Below, in pieces: positions 56,456 through 64,000 of a stretch of DNA of 64,000 nt; position 1 is the first letter of the stretch, and the number at the start of each line of letters is the position of its first letter. The DNA comes from Pseudomonas maioricensis. GTDB lineage: Bacteria > Pseudomonadota > Gammaproteobacteria > Pseudomonadales > Pseudomonadaceae. The position numbers were made by a program, and so were the translations under genes. Location of the stretch: positions 275,229 through 339,228 of the forward strand of contig NZ_LOHG01000002.1 of assembly GCF_022790535.1 (NCBI RefSeq), written 5' to 3'. Below the pieces are notes generated by a model. That model did no database searches, was not told the origin of the DNA, and saw nothing but the letters and a program-made list of their open reading frames with translations.

Positions 56456-58243
56456 ATGAAACTGGCAATGAAGTTGCGAACGCGGCTGTTCTTCAGCATC
56501 TCGGCCTTGATAACGGTAGCGTTGTTAGGGCTGATGCTTGGGCTCGTCAGCGTGATGCAGATGGCGAACTCACAGGAATCGCTGATCCAGCAGAACTTCG
56601 TGACACTGGACACCGGGCTGAAGCTTCGGCAAAACCTGGGCGATCAGTTGGTCATGATGCTCAATGAAACACCTGACCCCAAGCCACTTAGCAAGCTTCA
56701 GGACCAGTTCCGGGTTCTGCTGGAGCAAGGCGTTGAGCACGACGAACGCAACAACGTCGACAACGGTTTTCACGCCGCCAGGGTGGACTATCAGAAATTT
56801 ATTGATGCGTATGAAGAGTCTCGCCAGTCCTCGCGTGCGATGCGTGACAATTCGGAACTGACCGAAGCATTCAACGACCTGCGCAATAACCTGCTGATTG
56901 CCCATCGCAAGTCGCTGGATAACATCAGCCAGGTGGAAGTGCATTCCCGTGAAAGGGCGTTATGGGTTGCGGGCCTGCTCGGGCTGGTGGGGCTTGCAGT
57001 CTTGTGTATCGGATTCATCACGGCCCATGGCATCGCTCGTCGCTTCGGCGCACCTATCGAGGCACTGGCGAAGGCGGCGGATAATATTGGCAAGGGCAAC
57101 TTTGAAGTAACCCTGCCGATCTCTTCTGCAGCAGAAATGAATCTGCTGACCCGACGTTTCGGGATCATGGCCGAAGCATTGCGTCAGCATCAGGCCACTA
57201 ATGTGGACGAGCTTCTGGCAGGCCAACAGCGCTTGCAAGCGGTGCTGGACTGCATCGATGACGGCTTGCTGATGATTGACCGCCAAGGTCGCCTGGAGCA
57301 CCTCAATCCGGTTGCCCAGCGCCAATTGGGCTGGGACGAGCCAAAGCTGGGTCAAGGGCTTGGCGAGGCGCTGCAGCGCCCCGAACTGGATGAGCAGCTC
57401 TATCTGACCCTGCGCGGTGGCACACTAGAGCGCGCGCCGGAGGATCTTGCCATCGAGGTGGACGGCGAGTCACGACTGCTGACTTACAGCCTGACGCCGG
57501 TCAGCCACAGCAAGGGCCATATTCTAGGCGCGGTGATGGTGCTCCACGATGTGACCGAGCAACGAGCCTTTGAACGGGTTCGCAGCGAATTTGTGCTACG
57601 CGCCTCTCATGAGCTGCGCACGCCAGTCACCGGCATGCACATGGCGTTCGGTCTGTTCCGCGAGCGCGCTAAATTCCCGGCGGATTCCCGGGAGTCAGAC
57701 CTGCTTGATACGGTCAACGAAGAAATGCAGCGCTTGATGCAACTCATCAATGACCTGCTTAATTTTTCCCGCTATCAGAACGGCCTGCAGAAACTCACCC
57801 TTGCGCCCGTCTCAATCGAAGAGATGCTGGAGCAGGCACGACAGCGCTTCGACGCAAAAGCCCATGATCAAGACATTGTCTTGTCGATTGAAACGCAGGA
57901 TCCACTGCCCCGACTGCACGCAGACCGCGCCCAGCTTGAACGCGTACTGGACAACCTGCTGGATAACGCACTGCGTCACACCCCTGAAAATGGCCTGATT
58001 CGCCTGCAAGCACGTCGCCATGGCGAGCGGGTGATCATCAGCGTGGAAGACAATGGCGAAGGCATCGCCTACGGCCAGCAAGGGCGGATATTCGAACCTT
58101 TCGTCCAGGTCGGCCGCAAGAAAGGCGGTGCCGGGCTAGGTCTCGCGCTGTGCAAGGAAATCGTGCAGCTGCACGGCGGCCGTATGGGCGTTTATTCCAG
58201 GCCAGGGCAGGGCACCCAGTTTTATATGGCGCTGCCGTTGTAG
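56456..58243 (+). CDS. kinB: KinB, sensor histidine kinase of AlgB
   Basis: 595 residues, the same length as P. aeruginosa KinB. TM1 (FFSISALITVALLGLMLGL), periplasmic four-helix sensor, TM2 (VAGLLGLVGLAVLCIGFIT), HAMP (RFGAPIEALAKAADNIGKGNF), PAS, then HisKA with H385 (RASHELRTPVTGM) and HATPase with N-box NLLDNALRHTP, G1 VEDNGEGI, G2 GAGLGLAL. Autokinase and AlgB phosphatase. A REP doublet closes the operon. Confidence 0.97.
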   Translation: MKLAMKLRTRLFFSISALITVALLGLMLGLVSVMQMANSQESLIQQNFVTLDTGLKLRQNLGDQLVMMLNETPDPKPLSKLQDQFRVLLEQGVEHDERNNVDNGFHAARVDYQKFIDAYEESRQSSRAMRDNSELTEAFNDLRNNLLIAHRKSLDNISQVEVHSRERALWVAGLLGLVGLAVLCIGFITAHGIARRFGAPIEALAKAADNIGKGNFEVTLPISSAAEMNLLTRRFGIMAEALRQHQATNVDELLAGQQRLQAVLDCIDDGLLMIDRQGRLEHLNPVAQRQLGWDEPKLGQGLGEALQRPELDEQLYLTLRGGTLERAPEDLAIEVDGESRLLTYSLTPVSHSKGHILGAVMVLHDVTEQRAFERVRSEFVLRASHELRTPVTGMHMAFGLFRERAKFPADSRESDLLDTVNEEMQRLMQLINDLLNFSRYQNGLQKLTLAPVSIEEMLEQARQRFDAKAHDQDIVLSIETQDPLPRLHADRAQLERVLDNLLDNALRHTPENGLIRLQARRHGERVIISVEDNGEGIAYGQQGRIFEPFVQVGRKKGGAGLGLALCKEIVQLHGGRMGVYSRPGQGTQFYMALPL

Positions 58244-58278
58244 GGTTGATCGGCACCACCGCGCAGCAAACACTGGGC

Positions 58279-58370
58279 CTGTAGGAGCGCGCTTGCCCGC
58301 GATCGCGTCATCACTGGCGATATATTCATCGACTGACAGATGGAATCGCGGGCAAGCGCGCTCCTACAGG
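58279..58370. repeat. REP doublet (GTAGGAGCGCGCTTGCCCGCGAT family)
   Basis: CCTGTAGGAGCGCGCTTGCC and its inverted copy ending GCGCTCCTACAGG with a short core, between the convergent kinB and CSS-EAL genes. Confidence 0.92.
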
Positions 58371-58385
58371 AAATGCACTTTACCG

Positions 58386-60005
58386 TTACGCCACATCCTC
58401 AGCCCGACGCCCCTGACTGCGACGTCCGCCAGTGACCAGCTCGCTGAATTTCTGAGCACTTAGCGGCCTGGCGAATAACCAGCCTTGCCCATACTTCACA
58501 CCTTCGCTCATCAGTAGCCGGGCCTGAGACTCGAACTCGATACCTTCAGCAATTACCCGCAATTGAAGGGCATGGGCCATGCGAATGATGTGGGGGGCCA
58601 CACCACTGCTGGCAGCGTCGTGACCAAGGGCGTCGATGAACGCCTTGTCGATCTTCAAACAATCCACCGGCAAGGTCTGCAAGTAAGCCAGGCTGCAATA
58701 GCCTGTGCCGAAATCATCGATCAGCACTGGGTGCCCCTTGTCGCGCAGGGCCTGCAGGTGGTTTCGCGCGATAACAACATCGATCAGTCCACGCTCGGTC
58801 ACCTCAAAGGCAACCTGCCGGGCGGAGACTTTATGCACCGCCAACAGCTTGGCCGTCACCCGCCCGATGCGGGGCGCCATCACGTCGCAGGCTGCGAGGT
58901 TAACCGAGATGTACAGCTGCGGATTGGCACGCAACAGCGGTCCTAACTGCTCAAGCGACTGCTGCAGAACGAAATCAGTGATCTGCCGGATCTGGCCGGT
59001 ATTTTCTGCCAAGGGGATGAACAGATCCGGACTGGTCAGCGTACCGTCAGGCCTGCGCCAGCGCACCAGGGCCTCGGCGCCCACACAGAGTCGCGTACCC
59101 AGATCAAAAATGGGCTGATAGAGCACTTTAAGTTCGTCGCGCCGCAACGCGCCATTCAGCTCCCCCCCTAACGACTGCTGCTGACGGACCAGCTGCAGCA
59201 CCAACCCTCCAATGCACAAGGCAACCAGCAAACTGGCCGGAACCAATAACCACCAGGCTCCGGTTACCTTCTCCTGAAGGCCGGCACGCGGAGCAATCAT
59301 CACAAGCTGATATTCAGGGCTTTCAGTTGGCATGCGATAGATCAACCGGGTGTCGGTGATCATCAGCTTCTCAGTGCCGGTCGCAGACCAAGGGATACTG
59401 GGCGGCCAGGACTGATCCGGCCCCAGCACCGTGACGGCCTTGGCACCATGGTTAAGCACAACCAGCAAGCTACCACCGCTAGGCAAATCCACCACGTCGG
59501 TCAGATGCCCCCGAGAGGTTGAAACTCTGAAGCCGCCCAGCCCCAGCACCAGCGATGCAAGATTGTCGTCAGGCTGGGCCGCGGTATTGAGCCAGTAATC
59601 GTAGGTGGGGCCGCGAATGTCCGGCTCCCGGAACTGAGGGAGAGCGATATCGCGTGCGCCACTGGAGCACCCCCTGATATCGCCAACAAAAGCGGCTTCA
59701 TAAATGAACCGGTAACTGGAGGTGACCTGACGCAGGCGCTCCACCATCTCCGGACTGCACCGACGCAGAGGCTGGGCCTCCAACTGATCGAGCCCGGTAC
59801 GCAACTGACCAAACAGTTGCTCCATACGCACCAGAAAACGCCCACCCTGAGCATTCATCTGCTCGCTTTCGTTCTGTCGCGCCTGATGCACAGCCAAGGC
59901 AAAGCTGCCCGCCAACAGCACAGCCGCACTTATCAAGGCGGCGAGCAAAGCCATCAGCCAAGGACGATAGAAGGTCAAGCGAAAGGGTGTTGCCGTGTCG
60001 CGCAT
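58386..60005 (-). CDS. CSS-motif EAL phosphodiesterase (redox-type)
   Basis: 539 residues: TM1 (about 18-40), a periplasmic CSS domain with C83 and the motif GCSSG (C113-S114-S115), TM2 (LLVPASLLVALCIGGLVL), then an EAL domain with EALVRWRR, N-A-CD (VNLAACDVM), FEVTERGL, DDFGTGYCS, KIDKAF and EGIE, so catalytically complete. In E. coli these CSS proteins lose activity when the disulfide is formed by DsbA/DsbB. There is no GGDEF. ATG at 60005. It should lower c-di-GMP in response to periplasmic redox state (inference). Confidence 0.93.
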   Translation of the reverse strand: MRDTATPFRLTFYRPWLMALLAALISAAVLLAGSFALAVHQARQNESEQMNAQGGRFLVRMEQLFGQLRTGLDQLEAQPLRRCSPEMVERLRQVTSSYRFIYEAAFVGDIRGCSSGARDIALPQFREPDIRGPTYDYWLNTAAQPDDNLASLVLGLGGFRVSTSRGHLTDVVDLPSGGSLLVVLNHGAKAVTVLGPDQSWPPSIPWSATGTEKLMITDTRLIYRMPTESPEYQLVMIAPRAGLQEKVTGAWWLLVPASLLVALCIGGLVLQLVRQQQSLGGELNGALRRDELKVLYQPIFDLGTRLCVGAEALVRWRRPDGTLTSPDLFIPLAENTGQIRQITDFVLQQSLEQLGPLLRANPQLYISVNLAACDVMAPRIGRVTAKLLAVHKVSARQVAFEVTERGLIDVVIARNHLQALRDKGHPVLIDDFGTGYCSLAYLQTLPVDCLKIDKAFIDALGHDAASSGVAPHIIRMAHALQLRVIAEGIEFESQARLLMSEGVKYGQGWLFARPLSAQKFSELVTGGRRSQGRRAEDVA

Positions 60006-60095
60006 CAGGTTGTTATCCGCAGGGATCCCTGTAGGTATAGCAACAAGCGCGGAAATAGCCCGTTTGATTAGGGCTACGGCAACAATTTAGTGGGA

Positions 60096-60872
60096 TTAAC
60101 GCTGACGGTTAAGCACCTTGAGAATCGCGGCGCTCTGAACGTCTGGCTGCCCGTCAAAGCGCGCAGGCCGATAATGCATCTGGAACGCCGCCAATACGTC
60201 CCGCGTCGCAACATCCAGCTCGCCGGTTTGCGGCGTCGAGTAACCCACCTTGGCGAGTTGCTGCTGGAACCAGACAATGTCTGGCACGGTGTCCAGCATC
60301 AACGCCTGCTGTTCCGCAACCAGTCGCTCATCCGGCCACACACCCAAGCCTTCTTGCGCCAGCCGCTTCCAGGGAAACAGCGGCCCCGGATCTAGCTTGC
60401 GCGCTGGAGCAATGTCACTGTGACCGATGATGTGGCGCGGGTCGATGTGGTTGCGTTTGACGATGTCCTTGAGCAGCACGATCAGCGCCTGAATCTGACC
60501 TTCAGTGTAGGGAAACCATAGCCTGCCAGTGGGCGTGTCGCGGTACCCCGGATTGACGATTTCAATGCCAATCGAGGCAGAGTTCAACCAGGTGCGCCCG
60601 TCCCATTCGCTTTCGCCCGCATGCCAGGCGCGGGCGTTCTCGTCGACCAGCTTGTAGACGGTCGGCGGGATGTCGCCAATCAGATAATGCGCACTGACCT
60701 CACCATGGGTCAGCAACTCAAGGGAGCGCTCCAGCGTCGCGGAGGTGTAGTGGACCACAACAAACTGGATACGATTGTCGTAATTCACCGAAGGGTGGCT
60801 GGTATCGAGCCGCGGCCCGCTGGTGCAGGCCGTTAACGTAATGAGCAGCAGGGCAGATAAAAACAGCTTCAT
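60096..60872 (-). CDS. ampDh2: AmpDh2, outer-membrane-anchored N-acetylmuramyl-L-alanine amidase
   Basis: 258 residues: lipobox LTLTAC with lipid Cys at 16, amidase_2 domain with zinc ligands H41 (VVVHYT), and GHSDIAPARKLDPG, then a C-terminal peptidoglycan-binding domain (QQLAKVGYSTPQTGELD). It cleaves the amide between MurNAc and peptide, and trims anhydro-muropeptides; AmpD homologues limit AmpC induction. ATG at 60872. Position next to kinB and the dgcH-like gene matches PA5485. Confidence 0.9.
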   Translation of the reverse strand: MKLFLSALLLITLTACTSGPRLDTSHPSVNYDNRIQFVVVHYTSATLERSLELLTHGEVSAHYLIGDIPPTVYKLVDENARAWHAGESEWDGRTWLNSASIGIEIVNPGYRDTPTGRLWFPYTEGQIQALIVLLKDIVKRNHIDPRHIIGHSDIAPARKLDPGPLFPWKRLAQEGLGVWPDERLVAEQQALMLDTVPDIVWFQQQLAKVGYSTPQTGELDVATRDVLAAFQMHYRPARFDGQPDVQSAAILKVLNRQR

Positions 60873-60951
60873 GAAAACCTGAACACATGGACAGTAAAGG
60901 AGGGAGCATAACGCACTGTCGGGGAATCGTTCATTGCAATCAAGTCCTCGC

Positions 60952-63036
60952 TCAACCTTGCTCGACCCGGTTCCGGCCGTTTTCCTTGGCGCGGTACAGG
61001 GCCTGATCTGCGCGTTTGAGCGCAACGTCGCTTCGCTCTCCGGGACGTAGCGCGGTCACGCCGCTGGAAACGGTGATCGTTACTGGCTCGCTCTTAAAAT
61101 GGAACGGGCACTGCTCAACAGCGCCCCGTAGCTGTTCCAGTAAAGCCAGACCCGCCGTCACTTGAGTGGCCGGTAGCAGAATTACAAACTCCTCCCCACC
61201 AAAGCGGGCGATGAAATCAGTGGTACGCAGCTGCTTCTTCAGTACCTTGGCAACTATTTTGAGGACCCTATCACCGGCCAGATGCCCGTACCCGTCGTTA
61301 ATGCGCTTGAAGTGATCCAGATCCAGAATGCAGACCAGCAGGCTGGTTTTGTTCTTTTGCCAAACGGCCAGTTCGTGCCCGAGACGCTCTTCCCAGGCTG
61401 CCCGGTTGGGTAAACCAGTCAAAGGATCAATCAACGCCTTTTGCCGCTGCTCTTCCAGATTGGCCCTGAAACCCAGCGCTTCCTGTTCCATGGTCGCGAC
61501 CCGGCTGGCCAGACTTTGCAGACGGGCCGCCACATCCTGCTCTCGTTCATCACGAGTCTTCTGATGCTGATCCATAGTCCCCAGCAGACCTTCCAGCCGG
61601 CTTTCGAGAATCTTTTTCAGGCTGGGCAAGTCAGCTGCGTCCTGAACACTGCTTTGCAATCCATCCACCTGAAGACGTAGCTCGTTGTTCAGCTCGCGCG
61701 AGGCTGTCTGCTGGTCAACGTAATCCTCGCTGGCTGCCTGGAGATTGCTCTGAAATGATTCCAGTCTCTCATTCAACTGCTTTAGATAAATCTCGAACTC
61801 ATGCTGGCCGCTGTCAGTGATAGCGAGCATCAAGACTGCAAGATCGTCGAGAATAGGCAGCAATTCGTACCAGTTCAGACCATGTTCGAGACGCTGACGC
61901 ATCGCCTCGGCCTGTGGGCGATGATGCTCTGGCAAGGTCAGATCGTTGAGGAGCCCCAGCAGAGTGTCCTCGATATGAGCCGCTACCGAGCTGTAGCTGG
62001 GCTCGGGAGAACTTGGCAATGCATACGCGGAATCCTCTCCATCGCCTTCTGCCTCCTCAGGCACCGCTTCTTCATCGGTGACAGCAGCTACTGGCTCCGG
62101 AACATACTCATAGGGCACCGCCGGAGTCGGCGTCAGCAGATCCTGAATCGGTAGAGCTTCGGGCGCAGGAGCGGTCTTGGGTTCGACAGGCGCTGATTCA
62201 ACAGGAACAGGTACGGGTTGAGCGTCCACCTCAGCCACGGCAACTGCGACGGTTTGGACCGCCGGGGTCTGCACGTCCGGCAGCGGGGCTTGCGGTGGCG
62301 GAGCAGAAGGCGCAGGCGGCGATGCCTCCAACGGAGCCTTCACTGCGGCTACCGGCGGATTATCGGTTGCGCCTGCTGGTTGTTGAGCGTCGGCAGGCTC
62401 GTCCCACTCATCATTCTCCGCTGCGTCGGGCGCGCGATCGGCTTTGGCGTCGATCCCAGGCTCATCAACGGCCGCAGGTCCTTCAGCCTCTTTAGCGGCT
62501 GAATCGCCTGTTTCATGCCCGCCAAACAAGCGCTGCAATAATCCCGGCCGGTGCGGCTCTTCTGGCCGTTCTATCACAGTCAGTGCCTGCCCCTGCAAAC
62601 CGCTAAGCTCGCCCAACAGAAGGGGCAGTTCCCGAGCCTGCGAGGCGCGCTCTTCAAGGTCCTTGGCGAAACGCTTCAGTGGCTTGCGCACGTCTTTGGG
62701 CAATTGCAGAGACTGCAACTGCGTCACCAGCGACACCAATGCACTGCTGACTTGGGCAGCGCGCTCTTCGCGGCGCTGCTCTGAGTCCAGCACGGCTTTT
62801 TCCAGCTTGGGAATCAGTGCAGCAAGGCCTGCGTCCATGTCGTCTTTACGGACGATTTCACGCATTTCCTTCATGCATTGGTCAACCGCCCGGTCCGAGC
62901 CTTCTGCCGCCAGACTGCTGCGCACCAGACCCCGGCGCAGCAAGTCGAGACGGGCGTTCCAGCGTTTTTCAAGCTTGTCTTGTTGCTCGATGCCTTTGAG
63001 GTATTTCTCTCGCCAGCGTTCGGCTTCGTCACTCAT
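60952..63036 (-). CDS. dgcH: DgcH-like diguanylate cyclase
   Basis: 694 residues. N-terminal helical coiled-coil part (EAERWREKYLKGIEQQDKLEKRW), a long acidic/proline-alanine linker (about 200-330), helices again, then a GGDEF domain with RFGGEEFVILL (GGEEF 613-617) and an intact inhibitory site RTTD (604-607) five residues before it. No membrane segment: cytoplasmic. It makes c-di-GMP with product feedback. Matches PA5487 by place. ATG at 63036 overlaps the EEP gene's stop by ATGA. Confidence 0.92.
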   Translation of the reverse strand: MSDEAERWREKYLKGIEQQDKLEKRWNARLDLLRRGLVRSSLAAEGSDRAVDQCMKEMREIVRKDDMDAGLAALIPKLEKAVLDSEQRREERAAQVSSALVSLVTQLQSLQLPKDVRKPLKRFAKDLEERASQARELPLLLGELSGLQGQALTVIERPEEPHRPGLLQRLFGGHETGDSAAKEAEGPAAVDEPGIDAKADRAPDAAENDEWDEPADAQQPAGATDNPPVAAVKAPLEASPPAPSAPPPQAPLPDVQTPAVQTVAVAVAEVDAQPVPVPVESAPVEPKTAPAPEALPIQDLLTPTPAVPYEYVPEPVAAVTDEEAVPEEAEGDGEDSAYALPSSPEPSYSSVAAHIEDTLLGLLNDLTLPEHHRPQAEAMRQRLEHGLNWYELLPILDDLAVLMLAITDSGQHEFEIYLKQLNERLESFQSNLQAASEDYVDQQTASRELNNELRLQVDGLQSSVQDAADLPSLKKILESRLEGLLGTMDQHQKTRDEREQDVAARLQSLASRVATMEQEALGFRANLEEQRQKALIDPLTGLPNRAAWEERLGHELAVWQKNKTSLLVCILDLDHFKRINDGYGHLAGDRVLKIVAKVLKKQLRTTDFIARFGGEEFVILLPATQVTAGLALLEQLRGAVEQCPFHFKSEPVTITVSSGVTALRPGERSDVALKRADQALYRAKENGRNRVEQG

Positions 63037-63905
63037 GCAGGAGGTCCGGGATGACTGAGGGCAGGCAGCGAGTCGCCACTTAATGAAGCAGGCAGGCGGA
63101 TCTCTACTGCAACAGGCAGGTGATCGGAAATAGGCTGAGCCAATACCTGAACCCGCTCCAGGGTGAGTGTAGGACTGAGCAGGATATGATCAAGGCAGCG
63201 TTGCGGTCGCCAGCTTGGGAAAGTGGCTTCGACCTGTGGAGCCAGCAAACCCAGGTCGCGCAGGGGCGAGTTTTCCAGCAGATCCAGGGCGTGGGTATTC
63301 ATGTCGCCCATCAGCACCTGATGGCGATAACCACCGATCAATTCACGGATGTACGCCAGTTGCCGCGTCCTGGTCCGTGCGCCAAGGGCCAGGTGCATCA
63401 TCACCACGACGAGCGCATCCTCACCCTCGCCGAAACGAAGCAGAATCGCGCCGCGCCCACTTGGCCCCGGCAGCGGATGATCCTCGATAGCCCACGGCCG
63501 CAGGCGGCTCAGCACACCATTGCTGTGCTGACCAAAACGACCAAGGTTGCGATTGAGTTGCTGATACCAGTACGGGAAGGCACCCAACTGAGCAAGGTGT
63601 TCCACCTGGTTGACGTAGCCTGAGCGCAAGCTGCCGCCATCGGCCTCTTGCAAGGCAACCAGATCGAAATCACCCAGCAAGTCACCTATCTTGCGCAGGT
63701 TACCGGCTCGCCCCACGTGCGGCAGCAAATGTTGCCAGCTGCGCGTGACGTAATGGCCATAGCGGCCGGTGCTGATACCGACCTGAATGTTGAAGCTAAG
63801 CAAGCGAAGCCGACCATCAGCCGGCAGACCGCTTGCTTGCAGGTGATGTTCGTTGACCCGCGGATCATGCAGGCCAACGCTTCTTACCTCTTTCCTGCGC
63901 AGCAT
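63033..63905 (-). CDS. Endonuclease/exonuclease/phosphatase (EEP) family protein
   Basis: 290 residues. EEP fold: RLRLLSFNIQVGI, LVALQEADGG (catalytic E), VVVMMHLALGAR (H), VLMGDMNTHA (D/N), LDHILLSPTL and ISDHLPVAVEI (terminal DH). Candidates are DNase, phosphodiesterase or lipid phosphatase; not resolved. It overlaps dgcH by four bases, and starts 12 bases after the dsbA stop, giving a dsbA-EEP-dgcH transcript. Confidence 0.92.
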   Translation of the reverse strand: MLRRKEVRSVGLHDPRVNEHHLQASGLPADGRLRLLSFNIQVGISTGRYGHYVTRSWQHLLPHVGRAGNLRKIGDLLGDFDLVALQEADGGSLRSGYVNQVEHLAQLGAFPYWYQQLNRNLGRFGQHSNGVLSRLRPWAIEDHPLPGPSGRGAILLRFGEGEDALVVVMMHLALGARTRTRQLAYIRELIGGYRHQVLMGDMNTHALDLLENSPLRDLGLLAPQVEATFPSWRPQRCLDHILLSPTLTLERVQVLAQPISDHLPVAVEIRLPASLSGDSLPALSHPGPPA

Positions 63906-63917
63906 GGCAGGCGCTGC

Positions 63918-64000
63918 TTACTTGGCTGCAGCCGCTCGCTCTTTGGCGATAAGTTGATCAGCCACTTGCAGGGTTTGCTCTGGACCACCGGCAGAACCCA
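63918..64000 (-). CDS. dsbA: DsbA, C-terminal end (cut by window edge)
   Basis: The last 26 codons of a thioredoxin-fold protein on the minus strand: GSAGGPEQTLQVADQLIAKE then RAAAAK and stop at 63918. This matches the C-terminal helix of Pseudomonas DsbA, which sits upstream of the EEP gene (PA5488-PA5489). Periplasmic thiol oxidase. Assigned from this tail and context only. Confidence 0.78.
   Translation of the reverse strand, partial: GSAGGPEQTLQVADQLIAKERAAAAK

Overview
The window is a stretch of Pseudomonas chromosome, most like the P. syringae / P. fluorescens side of the genus. This rests on the combination of alginate regulators (algP, algQ, algR, algZ, algB, kinB), Pseudomonas-type housekeeping blocks (rep-xpt, lysA-dapF-xerC, hemCDXY, argH, class I cyaA), sutA, and many Pseudomonas REP doublets. 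No species can be fixed by eye. No rRNA, tRNA, CRISPR array or insertion sequence was seen.

Layout. 1-10.7 kb: end of coaBC, radC, xpt, rep, a ProE-like c-di-GMP phosphodiesterase, norM with a divergent LysR regulator, and a chemoreceptor with a FliA-type promoter. 10.7-14 kb: a LysE-type exporter, an Ant/BRO-N gene that appears to be controlled by a C4-type antisense RNA, and comM. 14-21.5 kb: an accessory segment between comM and ubiK holding an Abi-like HEPN gene with a tiny overlapping leader ORF, an NTF2-like protein, an iron-starvation sigma / FecR / TonB-receptor system behind a Fur box, and an AsnC regulator divergent from a cysteine synthase-like enzyme. 21.7-25.2 kb: ubiK, glnK-amtB behind a sigma-54 promoter with NtrC-like sites, yjbQ and sutA. 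25.4-31.3 kb: lptM-lysA-dapF-DUF484-xerC-HAD as one minus-strand operon, with cyaY-DUF1289 and rnk divergent. 31.4-37.9 kb: LysE exporter, small MscS channel, yheS, TIGR02444 protein, algP (tandem 141-bp repeats), FKBP isomerase, algQ. 38-47 kb: a dsbB lacking one canonical cysteine, hemCDXY, algZR, argH. 47-50.5 kb: small genes and cyaA. 50.8-55 kb: gltP, a gene-free stretch with a candidate RsmA-binding RNA, an Ivy-family protein, a DUF1328 micro-protein and a triple-BON protein. 55-64 kb: algB-kinB, a CSS-EAL phosphodiesterase, ampDh2, dgcH, an EEP-family protein and the end of dsbA.

The genes fall into three connected themes: alginate/biofilm control (AlgR/Z, AlgB/KinB, AlgP, AlgQ plus three c-di-GMP enzymes), nitrogen/iron/sulphur nutrition (GlnK-AmtB, GltP, siderophore receptor, cysteine enzyme) and envelope/redox functions (DsbA, DsbB, AmpDh2, Ivy, LptM, heme synthesis). 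The most interesting signals are the C4 antisense RNA / BRO-N unit at 11.4-12.1 kb, the Abi/HEPN locus at 14.3-15 kb, the possible RsmA-binding RNA at 52.6-52.8 kb, and REP doublets sitting at what look like the ends of an inversion relative to P. aeruginosa PAO1.
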